The position numbers and the translations under genes were made by a program. Positions 41,885-50,923 of a DNA stretch of 57,193 nt are shown here, piece by piece (the stretch's first letter is position 1; the number at the start of each line of letters is the position of its first letter). Below the pieces are notes generated by a model. That model saw only the letters and a program-made list of their open reading frames with translations, searched no databases and was not told the DNA's origin. Source of the stretch: Pseudomonas fragi (lineage in GTDB: Bacteria > Pseudomonadota > Gammaproteobacteria > Pseudomonadales > Pseudomonadaceae); NCBI RefSeq assembly GCF_002269505.1, contig NZ_NQKQ01000033.1:1-57193 (forward strand). The letters are read 5' to 3'.

Positions 41885-43461
41885 TGGCAGGTCCACTTCC
41901 AGCCATCAACGCTGTTGAGCAGCGACCAGGAGCCGTGAATTTCCGGGGCGCCCTTGCCCAGATCGACGCACTCATCGGTAAGGTAGGTGTGCTGCACATT
42001 GAGCAACCAGGCCCAGGCCGCGTCACCTTTTACCCCGACACCGGTTTTGCCGTCCCACTCCACTTGCTGCCAGAACGGCACGGCCTGCTGCCAGGTTGGC
42101 GCATCGAGGGCTTGCTGCAGATGCTGATCGACAACCGGGTTACGGTAATAGCCGGGGTTGTAGTACTCCACGCCCGCCGCCTTGCTGCTATAGTGATGGT
42201 AAAGCTCCATCGGGTCGAGGCTGCCCCAGCCAAACAGGGTCGGGTTGGCGTGCATATTGCGCTCAACGGTTTCCCAACTGCCGGACTTCAAGTCCACGTC
42301 GATGCCCACGGGTTTGAGCATCGAGCGCACGGCCTGGGCCAGGTCACGGCGGGTGGCATCGCCACTGGCGTACCACAGGGTGATTTTGGCCGGCAGACCG
42401 TCTTTTTCACGGATGCCGTGGGCGTTTTCAATCCAGCCCGCATCTTCCAGTATCTGTCGCGCCTTGGCGATATCGCCATCCTTGAAGGCCGCCTGCGGGT
42501 TATCCCACGGCAAACCCTGCACGCCGGTATAGGCCGGGATCGCGTGGCCTTCGAGAATCTGATCGGCAAGCAGTTGGCGATTGATGGCGTAGTTGATGGC
42601 TTTGCGAATGGCGACATCGGCCGTCACATCATTGCCAATGGGGTAGCCCTGGGCATCTTTTTTACCGGATGCGATGGTTGGCATCACGATGCCACGGTTT
42701 TCCACGCTGGGCCGAACCCAAAGCTTCATGCCCGCGGCAGGCGTCACTGCCAGCGAAGGGGCAATGCGCACAATGCCCAACTGCTTGCTTTGGGCAGCGG
42801 CAAAGGCGCTGTCTTCATCCAGGAACACAAACACCAGTTTGTTGAAATCATTTTTTTGCCCCGCGTAATACGGGTTGGCCTCAACAATTAACTGCTGGCC
42901 CGGCTGGTAGCTGACCAAGCGATAAGGCCCGGCGCCAATCGGCTTTTGCGCATAGGTTTTGGCGTCGTATTTGTCTGCCGAGACGATCCCCAGCGAACCG
43001 AGCACGTTGACGAACGTGCTTTGCGGCGCCTTGAGCTCAATACGTACTGTGAGCGGATCCACCGCCTCAGCCTTGAGGAAGTTGCCCATATCGACCTTGC
43101 CGCCACTGGCCGCCGCATTGTTGTAGGTGTAAGCCACATCCTTGGCCGTCAGCGGCGAGCCGTCGGAGAACTTCAGGTCGGGCTTGAGCTTGAGGGTCCA
43201 GGTCTTGCCATCCGCGCTGGTCTGATAATCGCTGAGCAGAAAGCTGCTCCAGGACAAATCTTCGTTTTGCTTGAGCAAAGGGCTGTGCAGCAGCAAGTAG
43301 CTGCCGTGGCTCCAGCCCAGCATCGGATCGAAGCCTTCGGTCGGCTCATCGCCAATGGCCAGTTGCAGGGTGCGGTCCTGCGCTGACTGGGCAGGCGCTG
43401 CCAGCACACTCAACAAGGCAGCCGCCACCAGGGTGTTACGCATCCATGCAGGCTTTGACAT
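41881..43461 (-). CDS. ABC transporter substrate-binding protein (SBP_bac_5)
   Basis: 526 residues with a signal peptide (MRNTLVAAALLSVLAAPAQSA within the first 28). Family-5 peptide/nickel binding protein: GDEPTEGFDPMLGW, DLKFSDGSPLTAKDVAYTYN at about 100-120, and AIRKAINYAINRQLLADQIL. It delivers its ligand to the four downstream products. Oligopeptides, nickel chelates or metallophores are all possible. No synthesis genes are adjacent to decide. Divergent from the gene at 43703. Confidence 0.9.
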   Translation of the reverse strand: MSKPAWMRNTLVAAALLSVLAAPAQSAQDRTLQLAIGDEPTEGFDPMLGWSHGSYLLLHSPLLKQNEDLSWSSFLLSDYQTSADGKTWTLKLKPDLKFSDGSPLTAKDVAYTYNNAAASGGKVDMGNFLKAEAVDPLTVRIELKAPQSTFVNVLGSLGIVSADKYDAKTYAQKPIGAGPYRLVSYQPGQQLIVEANPYYAGQKNDFNKLVFVFLDEDSAFAAAQSKQLGIVRIAPSLAVTPAAGMKLWVRPSVENRGIVMPTIASGKKDAQGYPIGNDVTADVAIRKAINYAINRQLLADQILEGHAIPAYTGVQGLPWDNPQAAFKDGDIAKARQILEDAGWIENAHGIREKDGLPAKITLWYASGDATRRDLAQAVRSMLKPVGIDVDLKSGSWETVERNMHANPTLFGWGSLDPMELYHHYSSKAAGVEYYNPGYYRNPVVDQHLQQALDAPTWQQAVPFWQQVEWDGKTGVGVKGDAAWAWLLNVQHTYLTDECVDLGKGAPEIHGSWSLLNSVDGWKWTCQ

Positions 43462-43600
43462 CTATCCTCCTGATAAAAAATAGCCTCACCCAAACGGGCC
43501 TTGCGCAGGTTACCGCGCCCCACAGTAATAGCAGCCTGATTCTAAAAAGCCAGTTATGCATCTGATTTTTTAGGGATTTTCCAGGCTCTACGACTTACCT

Positions 43601-43616
43601 TGTAACAATTGCTACA
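43601..43616. promoter_or_regulatory. Near-perfect 16-bp palindrome, candidate operator
   Basis: TGTAACAATTGCTACA equals its own reverse complement at 14 of 16 positions. It lies in the 241-base divergent gap between the ABC binding-protein gene (starts 43461, leftward) and the gene at 43703. A second, looser repeat CTAAAAA...TTTTTAG spans 43541-43573. The binding protein is unknown. Confidence 0.4.
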
Positions 43617-43702
43617 GGTCAGGTTCCCAGGACATGGCTGTGCTATACCAATGGGTACGATTATTCAGTCACGCCTTACAGACTCAGCTGACAGAGGTTC
43701 GC

Positions 43703-44194
43703 ATGTTCAAAGGATTAGCCGGTCACCTCACAGAAAAAAACCTTCACTCGATCAACACCTTGCCGTCCAACAATATCGAATTGTTCGACTGTTATGCCGG
43801 TTTGATCCTGGGCCACCTGTACCGTAACTTCCCCTTGCCCATCACCCTGACTGCCGAGCGCTTTATCGACTACAAAGGCTTGGCGGACAGCAACCGCGAG
43901 GCGCTGGAAAAAGAAGAGAACCTGTTCCTGGCCACGGTCAAATGGCTGGCCGACATCGGCTACATCCACTTCGACGGCATGTCGGGCGTCGCCTTTTTCG
44001 AAGTGGTACTGACCAACAGCGGGCTACTGATCCTGCGCGCTTACCCGGAAGGCACCGACACCGCGCCGACCCTGGGCGAAAAGCTGGCACAGTGCGTCAT
44101 GAACGAGAACACCGCCGATATGAGAGCGCTGGTCACTCAAGCATTGAGCTTGGGCGTGCGCATGATCAGCCCGATGAGCCGGTCGGGGATTTAA
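43703..44194 (+). CDS. Conserved hypothetical protein
   Basis: 163 residues starting MFKGLAGHLTEKNLHSINTLP, with AGAGG upstream of ATG 43703. An in-frame ATG at 43634 lies closer to the palindrome and has no ribosome site. Features are LPSNNIELFDCYAGLILGHLYRNFPLP, FIDYKGLADSNREALEKEENLFLATVKWLADIGYIHFDG and YFEVVLTN-type strands. Soluble alpha/beta protein. The middle helix-strand pattern is reminiscent of a winged helix. No function known. Confidence 0.72.
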   Translation: MFKGLAGHLTEKNLHSINTLPSNNIELFDCYAGLILGHLYRNFPLPITLTAERFIDYKGLADSNREALEKEENLFLATVKWLADIGYIHFDGMSGVAFFEVVLTNSGLLILRAYPEGTDTAPTLGEKLAQCVMNENTADMRALVTQALSLGVRMISPMSRSGI

Positions 44195-44257
44195 ACCAGG
44201 CCGGCAAGGCCCTTGGCCATGAATTCTCAGGGTGGCCAGGGGCTTTAAGCGCACGCG

Positions 44258-45151
44258 TCATCCATTCACCACCCGCCGTCCTCCAACCCGCCACCCCAGC
44301 TGAATCCCGGCTGCCGCAAGCAGAATTGCCGCAACGCCAACCCATTGCAGCGGTTGCAGGCGATGGCCGAAGGCAAACCAGTCCACGAATATCGCAGCAA
44401 TGGGATAGATAAAGCTCAGTGCTCCGATCAATGCCGTGGGCAGTTTCTGGATTGCTCCGTAGAGCAGTACATACATCAAGCCGGTATGCACCACGCCAAG
44501 TGTCAGTAATGCGCCCCAGGCCTGTGTGCCCGCAGGCAGCTCGGTGAAGTTGGCCACTGGCGCCAGCAGCAGGGCTCCGGTGCTGACCTGGATCAGGGCG
44601 ATCAGGTGCGGGGGGATCCCGCGCAGGCGTTTGATGATCAGGACAGCCACGGCGTACATCAAGGCCGCACTCAGCGCCAGGGCAATCCCCAGCAAGTACT
44701 CACTGCCGCTCTCCCCTTGCCCGCGATGGGCGCTAACGATTGCCAGCATGCCCACAAACGACACCGCCAGCCAGGCCAGTTTGTGCAGGGTAATTCTTTC
44801 ACCAAGGAACAACGCCGCCAGACCGAGCAGGATAAACGGCTGAACGTTGTAGACCGCCGTACCAATGGCAATTGATGCCCTGGAGTAGGACGCGAACAAC
44901 AATACCCAATTGGCAACGATGGCCACACCGCTCAGAACAATCAGCGCAAAGGTATGGCGGTTGAGCAAACCGCGGCGTAAAAACCCCATCCGCGCACAGA
45001 TCAGCAGCAACGTCGCAGCGCCAAACACACAGCGCCAGAACACGACATCCAACACGGCTTGCCCGCTCAGCAGGACGAGCCAGCCGATGGTGCCGGAAAT
45101 CAGCATGGCGGCGACCATTTCCAGCGAACCGCGTTGCAAGGTTTTGTCCAT
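44258..45151 (-). CDS. EamA/DMT-family transporter
   Basis: 297 residues starting MDKTLQRGSLEMVAAML, with GAGG before ATG 45151. Ten hydrophobic segments in two EamA repeats: VVFWRCVFGAATLLLI...VANWVLLFASYSRASIAIGTAVYNVQPFILLGLAALFLGERIT, and later TGLMYVLLYGAIQKLPTALIGALSFIYPIAAIFVDW. Such proteins usually export metabolites. Divergent from the Lrp/AsnC gene, its likely regulator. Confidence 0.88.
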   Translation of the reverse strand: MDKTLQRGSLEMVAAMLISGTIGWLVLLSGQAVLDVVFWRCVFGAATLLLICARMGFLRRGLLNRHTFALIVLSGVAIVANWVLLFASYSRASIAIGTAVYNVQPFILLGLAALFLGERITLHKLAWLAVSFVGMLAIVSAHRGQGESGSEYLLGIALALSAALMYAVAVLIIKRLRGIPPHLIALIQVSTGALLLAPVANFTELPAGTQAWGALLTLGVVHTGLMYVLLYGAIQKLPTALIGALSFIYPIAAIFVDWFAFGHRLQPLQWVGVAAILLAAAGIQLGWRVGGRRVVNG

Positions 45152-45281
45152 ATTTGCCTCCCTCAAAGTAGGAAACAGTATGGCAATCGCGATTCGTGCC
45201 GCGCCATAATCCAGAAAAGGCAATGGGTGATTTTTGCCTTTAGTGTTAAGGCATTTTGCCAATTTGGCCTAAGGAGCACAG

Positions 45282-45719
45282 ATGAACGACGAGATAGATC
45301 AGCTGTTGATCAGCGCACTGATGCAAGACTCACGCAGCTCGCTAAAAACACTGGCCAGCCTCAGCGGCCTGTCATCACCCAGCGTCGCCGAGCGCATTCG
45401 CAAGCTCCAGGAGCGCGAAGTTATCAAGGGCTACACCCTGGAAGTCGACCCCAAAGCCTTTGGCTACCAACTCCAGGCCATCATCCGCATTCGCCCGTTA
45501 CCGGGGCAATTGCAGGAAGTGGAGCGCCAGATCCAGAACATCCCCCAATTCACCGAGTGCGACAAGGTGACGGGCGATGACTGTTTTATTGCTCGCCTGC
45601 ATGTGCGATCAATCGAGCAACTGGACAGCCTGCTGGATGGCCTCAACGCCTATGCCGAAACCAATACGGCGATCATCAAGAAAAGCCCGGTCAAACGCCG
45701 GTTGCCGCCCATGGCCTGA
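45282..45719 (+). CDS. Lrp/AsnC-family regulator
   Basis: 145 residues. HTH (IDQLLISALMQDSRSSLKTLASLSGLSSPSVAERIRKLQEREVI) then the RAM domain (YQLQAIIRIRPLPGQLQEVERQIQN...CDKVTGDDCFIARLHV). CTAAGGAGCACAG precedes ATG. It is divergent from the EamA exporter, 130 bases away, a common regulator-exporter pairing for amino acids. Confidence 0.9.
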   Translation: MNDEIDQLLISALMQDSRSSLKTLASLSGLSSPSVAERIRKLQEREVIKGYTLEVDPKAFGYQLQAIIRIRPLPGQLQEVERQIQNIPQFTECDKVTGDDCFIARLHVRSIEQLDSLLDGLNAYAETNTAIIKKSPVKRRLPPMA

Positions 45720-45730
45720 GTGCTGGCGCC

Positions 45731-47068
45731 TCATGCATGGGCTTGCACCACCCATTTGACTTTCGCCAGGCCTTCACGCAATGACGCCATGTCCACCGAG
45801 CCCAGCGCCAGCCTGATCGCATGGGGCACATGCACCGAGGTTGCAAAGGGCTGGGCGGTAGACACCGATACCTGCTCACGCTCCAATGCCGCAGCCACCT
45901 GGTCCGCCCTGGCATCCTCCGACAAAGGCAACCAGACAAAGTAGGACGATGGATGGCGGATCCTGTGCAAACCCACCAACTGCTCGTCAGCTATGAGCTG
46001 CCTTGCCTGTGCGTCCTTGCGCTTTTGCGCCTCCAGGCGGGTCACAGTTCCGTCGTCGAGCCAGGCGCTGGTGATGGCGGTCATCACACCGGGAGCATTC
46101 CAGGCAGTCACGCGGATTATTCGCTCAAGAGTGCTGATCTTTTCTGCAGGCGCGACGATGAAGCCAACGCGTAAACCCGCTGCGACGCTCTTGGAAAAAC
46201 CGGACACGTAAACCGTTCTTTCCGGCGCCAATTCAGCCAAAGACGTCGGTGGGTTTTCGACTAAAAAAGCGTAGGCAGCATCCTCAATAATCTGCAGATC
46301 ATGCAACCTGGCGATCGTGACCAGTTGCTGGCGCTGCTCCAGACTCATCACCCAGCCCAACGGGTTGTGCAAAGTCGGCATGCAGTAGATTGCACGCACC
46401 GAGCGGGTGCGACATAGCTTGGCGAGGGCATCCAGATCCGGCCCGTGTTGTGTACTCGGGATGGGCAGGATTTCCAGGTGCAGTGCCAGCGCCAGTGCCT
46501 TGAAGCCCGGGTAGGTCAATTCGTCGACCGCGATCACGTCACCGGGCTGCAGCAGTCCCATCAGCACCACGCTCAACCCGTGTTGTGCGCCATTGACGAT
46601 CAATACCTGTTCGGCGGCTACCTGCAGCCCGCTCCTGGCCAGATGCCGCGCCACTGATGCGCGCTCATGCAGGCGACCGCCGTGAGGCTGATAGCGCAAC
46701 AACGATTCCAGGTCCCCGGACAACGCCAACTGCCGCAGTGCTGTACGCAGCAGTTCGGCCTGGCCTGGCAAGGAGGGATAGTTGTAGTTGAGGTCGAGCA
46801 TCCCCGGGGTCACGTCGGGCTGGTCGATACCGTGCCCGGGCGGTAGCGAGGTTTCCCGGACAAAGGTGCCACGCCCGGTTTCGCCGCTGACCAGACCCAT
46901 GGCCTCAAGCTCGGCATACACCCGACTGGCAGTGACCAGCGCCAGCCCTTCGCTGGCCGCGAGCTGGCGATGGGTCGGCAAACGCGTGCCCGGCGACAGA
47001 CGGCCTGAGCGAATATCGGCAGCAAAGGCGTCAACCAGCGACTTATAGCGGGAACGGGGCATCGGCAT
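45731..47068 (-). CDS. MocR-type regulator (GntR HTH plus aminotransferase fold)
   Basis: 445 residues from ATG 47068. N-terminal GntR winged helix (YKSLVDAFAADIRSGRLSPGTRLPTHRQLAASEGLALVTASRVYAELEAMG), then a PLP-dependent aminotransferase-like domain with NGAQHGLSVVLMGLLQPGDVIAVDE, and the PLP lysine in YVSGFSKSVAAGLRVGF. MocR proteins sense amino acids or vitamins through PLP. The frame extends upstream to 47098, but that places the start at the edge of a strong palindrome, which is better read as the operator. Divergent from the EamA exporter at 47161. Confidence 0.88.
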   Translation of the reverse strand: MPMPRSRYKSLVDAFAADIRSGRLSPGTRLPTHRQLAASEGLALVTASRVYAELEAMGLVSGETGRGTFVRETSLPPGHGIDQPDVTPGMLDLNYNYPSLPGQAELLRTALRQLALSGDLESLLRYQPHGGRLHERASVARHLARSGLQVAAEQVLIVNGAQHGLSVVLMGLLQPGDVIAVDELTYPGFKALALALHLEILPIPSTQHGPDLDALAKLCRTRSVRAIYCMPTLHNPLGWVMSLEQRQQLVTIARLHDLQIIEDAAYAFLVENPPTSLAELAPERTVYVSGFSKSVAAGLRVGFIVAPAEKISTLERIIRVTAWNAPGVMTAITSAWLDDGTVTRLEAQKRKDAQARQLIADEQLVGLHRIRHPSSYFVWLPLSEDARADQVAAALEREQVSVSTAQPFATSVHVPHAIRLALGSVDMASLREGLAKVKWVVQAHA

Positions 47069-47076
47069 TTGTATCC

Positions 47077-47098
47077 ATGACAATTTTTTGATTGTCAT
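47077..47098. promoter_or_regulatory. Inverted repeat, candidate MocR operator
   Basis: ATGACAAT (47077-47084) and ATTGTCAT (47091-47098) are exact inverse copies separated by six bases, between the divergent MocR and EamA genes. Placement suits autoregulation and control of the exporter. Confidence 0.6.
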
Positions 47099-47160
47099 CA
47101 ATCATCAGCCCTAGGATGCATTGAATGCAATCCCGCGATTAGCCTTGAGCGTGAGACTCG

Positions 47161-48057
47161 ATGGAACGTACCTCGAACCTGCAAAACCCCACCACTGAAA
47201 AAAACCTGAGCGGCTGGATAAACGGCTTTATCGGCGTGGTTATTTTCAGTGCCTCACTGCCCGCCACCAAGGTGGCGGTGCTGGAGTTCGATCCCGTGTT
47301 CCTCACCCTGGCCCGTGCCAGCATTGCCGGGGTACTGGCCCTGGCCATGCTCGGGCTGCTCAAGGCCCGGCGGCCACAGCGCAGTCAGCTGGTACCCCTG
47401 CTACTGGTTGCGACCGGGGTTGTGGTGGGTTTTCCGCTGCTGACCGCGCTGGCTTTGCAGCATGTGACATCGGCGCACACCATTGTCTTTCTCGGCCTGC
47501 TGCCGCTGTCTACCGCAGCCTTCGCCGTGGTGCGCGGGGGTGAACGGCCGCGGCCGGCGTTCTGGCTGTTCTCGATCCTGGGCAGCGCGTGCGTCGTGGC
47601 CTATGCCCTGGCGCAAGGCCTGAGCGCAGCTCCCGAGGGTGACATCCTGATGCTCCTGGCAGTACTGATCTGCGGTCTTGGCTATGCCGAAGGGGCCAAG
47701 CTGTCGCGGACGCTGGGCGGCTGGCAGGTGATTTCATGGGCGCTGGTGCTGTCCCTGCCATTGATGGCACCGCTGGCATGGCTGTGGGCTCCGGCTTCGT
47801 TCAAAGGCATTGGCGCACCCGCCTGGTTTGGGCTGGCCTACATTTCCGTGTTCAGCATGCTGATCGGCTTTGTGTTCTGGTACCGGGGGCTGGCGCAGGG
47901 CGGGATTGCCGCCGTCGGGCAATTACAATTGCTACAACCCTTTTTTGGTTTGGCACTCGCTGCCACCTTGCTGCACGAGACTGTGAGCATGGGCATGTTT
48001 GGCGTTACAGCGGCCGTGATTGTGTGCGTTGCGGGGGCCAAGAGGTTTGCCAGGTAG
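47161..48057 (+). CDS. EamA/DMT-family transporter
   Basis: 298 residues, ten hydrophobic segments in two repeats: GWINGFIGVVIFSASLPATKVAV and FLTLARASIAGVLALAMLGLL in the first, and YISVFSMLIGFVFWYRGLAQGGIAAVGQLQLLQPFFGLALAATLLHE in the second. Probably an exporter regulated by the divergent MocR protein. Ligand unknown. The ATG follows GCGTGAGACTCG with no strong ribosome site. Confidence 0.87.
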   Translation: MERTSNLQNPTTEKNLSGWINGFIGVVIFSASLPATKVAVLEFDPVFLTLARASIAGVLALAMLGLLKARRPQRSQLVPLLLVATGVVVGFPLLTALALQHVTSAHTIVFLGLLPLSTAAFAVVRGGERPRPAFWLFSILGSACVVAYALAQGLSAAPEGDILMLLAVLICGLGYAEGAKLSRTLGGWQVISWALVLSLPLMAPLAWLWAPASFKGIGAPAWFGLAYISVFSMLIGFVFWYRGLAQGGIAAVGQLQLLQPFFGLALAATLLHETVSMGMFGVTAAVIVCVAGAKRFAR

Positions 48058-48181
48058 GCTGTACCCCCGGACTTGACCCCGTACAAGTCGGTACTGGCTA
48101 TGCCGATGACACTTTGAGAGCTAATCGTTTAAAGCGCTGCCTCGATAATCATCACTTACTGATGACAGGTCGAGGTGCAGC

Positions 48182-49519
48182 ATGACGAGCGTATCCACAG
48201 AACAGGTCAGCCCTGAAACGTTGAGAAAGGTGATTATCGCCGCCGGCATCGGTAATTTTGTCGAGTGGTTCGACTTCGCCATCTATGGCTTTCTGGCCAC
48301 CACCATCGCCCAGCAGTTTTTCCCCAGTGGTGATGCCAGTGCCGCGTTGCTCAAGACCTTTGCAGTGTTCGCCGTGGCTTTCGCGTTTCGCCCCCTTGGC
48401 GGGATTTTTTTCGGCATGCTGGGGGACAGGATCGGCCGCAAGCGCACCCTTGCCATGACCATTTTGCTGATGGCCGGGGCCACCACCTTGATCGGCATAT
48501 TGCCCACCTATGCCGCCATCGGGGTGATGGCGCCGATCCTGCTGACCCTGATCCGTTGCGCCCAGGGCTTTTCTGCAGGCGGTGAATACGCCGGGGCCTG
48601 CGCCTATTTGATGGAGCACGCCCCCAGCGACAAAAGAGCCTGGTACGGCAGCTTTGTGCCGGTTTCGACCTTTTCCGCTTTTGCCGCTGCGGCCGTGGTG
48701 GCCTATGCACTTGAAGCGTCGCTATCCGCGCAGAGCATGGGCAGTTGGGGCTGGCGCCTGCCGTTCCTGATTGCTGCGCCGCTGGGCCTGGTGGGCCTGT
48801 ATATGCGCTGGAAGCTGGATGAAACCCCGGCATTCCAGGCGGTGAAGGAGGAACATGCGGTTGCCCACTCCCCGCTCAAGGAAACCTTGCGCAACCACGC
48901 TGCGGCCATCTGCTGCCTGGGGGCCTTTGTGTCGCTGACGGCACTGTCCTTTTACATGTTCACCACTTACTTCGCGACCTACCTGCAAGTCGCAGGTGGC
49001 CTGAGCCGGGCAACCGCTTTGCTGGTGTCGCTGATCGCCCTGCTCTTCGCCGCCGCCATCTGCCCGCTGGCCGGGCTGTATTCGGACCGGGTCGGGCGCC
49101 GGGCTACGGTGGTAACGGCTTGCACCTTGCTGATTGTCGCGGTGTATCCATCATTCCTGATGGCCAGCTCCGGCGGGTTCGCAGCGTCCATCATAGGCGT
49201 CATGCTGCTGGCCATTGGCGCAGTGCTATGTGGCGTAGTCACCGCAGCATTGCTCTCGGAGACTTTTCCTACCCGTACTCGCTATACCGCCTCAGCCATC
49301 ACCTACAACATGGCTTACACACTTTTCGGCGGAACCGCACCGCTGGTGGCGACATGGCTGATCAGTTCCACCGGCAGCAATCTGTCGCCGGCGTTTTATC
49401 TGATGGCAGTTGCCCTGCTCGCCCTGGCTGGCGGCCTGGCATTACCGGAGACCTCGCGGATTTCCTTGCATGATGTAGCCACACCCGAAAAAGCCACGGC
49501 AGTAGTCGCCGCGGCCTGA
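48182..49519 (+). CDS. MFS transporter, metabolite:H+ symporter type
   Basis: 445 residues, 12 membrane segments. MHS-family motifs are GNFVEWFDFAIYGFLATTIAQQFFP in TM1 and FGMLGDRIGRKRTLAMTILLM in loop 2-3, as in KgtP, ProP and ShiA relatives. Likely imports an organic acid or osmolyte with protons. Standalone gene ended by the hairpin at 49527-49552. Confidence 0.9.
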   Translation: MTSVSTEQVSPETLRKVIIAAGIGNFVEWFDFAIYGFLATTIAQQFFPSGDASAALLKTFAVFAVAFAFRPLGGIFFGMLGDRIGRKRTLAMTILLMAGATTLIGILPTYAAIGVMAPILLTLIRCAQGFSAGGEYAGACAYLMEHAPSDKRAWYGSFVPVSTFSAFAAAAVVAYALEASLSAQSMGSWGWRLPFLIAAPLGLVGLYMRWKLDETPAFQAVKEEHAVAHSPLKETLRNHAAAICCLGAFVSLTALSFYMFTTYFATYLQVAGGLSRATALLVSLIALLFAAAICPLAGLYSDRVGRRATVVTACTLLIVAVYPSFLMASSGGFAASIIGVMLLAIGAVLCGVVTAALLSETFPTRTRYTASAITYNMAYTLFGGTAPLVATWLISSTGSNLSPAFYLMAVALLALAGGLALPETSRISLHDVATPEKATAVVAAA

Positions 49520-49526
49520 GAGGCTA

Positions 49527-49552
49527 AAAGTGCCGGGCTTGCCCGGCACTTT
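49527..49552. terminator. Bidirectional terminator
   Basis: AAAGTGCCGGGC and GCCCGGCACTTT pair perfectly around TT in the gap between the convergent MFS gene and the sensor kinase gene, with A/T runs at both ends. Confidence 0.85.
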
Positions 49553-50923
49553 CTAGAGGCAATGATCAAGCCCTGCACCCTTGAGCAATGGCAACACAAC
49601 CCGTACCGCCAACCCGCCACCCGGGCGGTTGCTCAAGGTCAACGAGCCGCCGTGCTCCAGCACAATCGCTCTGGCTGCCGACAGGCCGAGGCCCACCCCG
49701 CCGGTATATTTGTTTCGCGAACCTTCCAGCCGATAAAAAGGCACAAACACCTGTTCATGGCTTTCAGCGGGAATGCCCGGGCCTCGATCGAGGACAACAA
49801 CAGTGACCTGCTCATGATCCCGACTCAGCTCTACGACCGGCTCGCAGGCGTACTTGATGGCGTTGTCCAGCAGGTTGGTCAGCACCCGTTTGAGGCCTAG
49901 CGGCCGCCCCCAATACACCAGATGCGCAGGGCCGCTGAAAGCGATGTCGATGGACTGGTCGCGGTAGTCATCGATCAGGGTTTGCAACAAACCTGCCAGA
50001 TCAAATTGCGTGGCCTGCTCCAGCCGCGCATCATCGCGAAAGAACTCCAGACTGGAGTTGATCATGGCCTGCATTTCGTCCACATCGCGAAACAGACGCT
50101 GCTGTTGCTCCGGGTCGTCAATAAACTCACCGCGCAGACGCATGCGCGTCAGCGGTGTGCGCAAGTCGTGGGAAATGGCCGCAAGCATCTGGGTACGGTC
50201 TTTGATGAAATGCTGCAACTGCGCCTGCATCGCGTTGAAGGCAAGAATTGCCTGACGAATCTCTTTAGGGCCGACCGGTTCAATGGGCGGCGCGCGAAAA
50301 TCCACACCAAAGCGCCGGGCGCCTTCGGCAAACTGTTGCAAGGGCCTGGCCAGGTGGCGAGTGGCAATCAGTGCGACAAGCACGGTCGACAACAACACCA
50401 GCACAATCAGGATCAGGTTGCGCTGCCATTGGCCCAGCCCCCAGCTGCGCGATGCAATGCTGAACATTAGCCATGAGCCATCATCCAGCTGCACCAACAA
50501 GGCGTAATGCCCGTTGTGCTGAGGCCAGTCGTCGGGCTGATAGGCTTCCAGGCGCCGCTCTGGGCTATTGAACAGCCGCTGCGCCAGTGGCGTGGCTGTA
50601 CGCTCGGCGGCTTCGGCCACCTGCGGCAGGTCCAGACCATCGCGGTTGGCATGCCAACTGATCTTGAGAGCGCTGTCAGTGGCTGCCGCAGCCAGACGTT
50701 GGCGCTGTGGCGCCGGCGTAGCCTCGATCAGTTTGGTGGTCAGGGAAATCTTTTCCAGCAGCCCGATTTCACTCAACGGCGGGTAGGCCCAAACACCTGC
50801 CAACTGAGTAAACAGCGCATTGAACGCCAGCGCGGTCAGCATGGCGACAATGGTGGTCAAGGCAATCCAGCGAGCGATGGTGTTGCGCGAGCGCAGGCGC
50901 CAGCCTGAAATCCAGCCTGTCAC
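49553..50923 (-). CDS. Sensor histidine kinase
   Basis: 456 residues. TM1 at about 18-42, a periplasmic domain at about 45-165, TM2 at about 169-187, HAMP at about 188-242. HisKA has the phospho-acceptor His252 in AAISHDLRTPLTRMR, and the HATPase_c domain has LTNLLDNAIKYA (N box) and VVLDRGPGIP. GTG 50923 overlaps the regulator stop (GTGA). EnvZ/RstB-like architecture. The signal is unknown and no target gene is adjacent. Confidence 0.92.
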   Translation of the reverse strand: MTGWISGWRLRSRNTIARWIALTTIVAMLTALAFNALFTQLAGVWAYPPLSEIGLLEKISLTTKLIEATPAPQRQRLAAAATDSALKISWHANRDGLDLPQVAEAAERTATPLAQRLFNSPERRLEAYQPDDWPQHNGHYALLVQLDDGSWLMFSIASRSWGLGQWQRNLILIVLVLLSTVLVALIATRHLARPLQQFAEGARRFGVDFRAPPIEPVGPKEIRQAILAFNAMQAQLQHFIKDRTQMLAAISHDLRTPLTRMRLRGEFIDDPEQQQRLFRDVDEMQAMINSSLEFFRDDARLEQATQFDLAGLLQTLIDDYRDQSIDIAFSGPAHLVYWGRPLGLKRVLTNLLDNAIKYACEPVVELSRDHEQVTVVVLDRGPGIPAESHEQVFVPFYRLEGSRNKYTGGVGLGLSAARAIVLEHGGSLTLSNRPGGGLAVRVVLPLLKGAGLDHCL

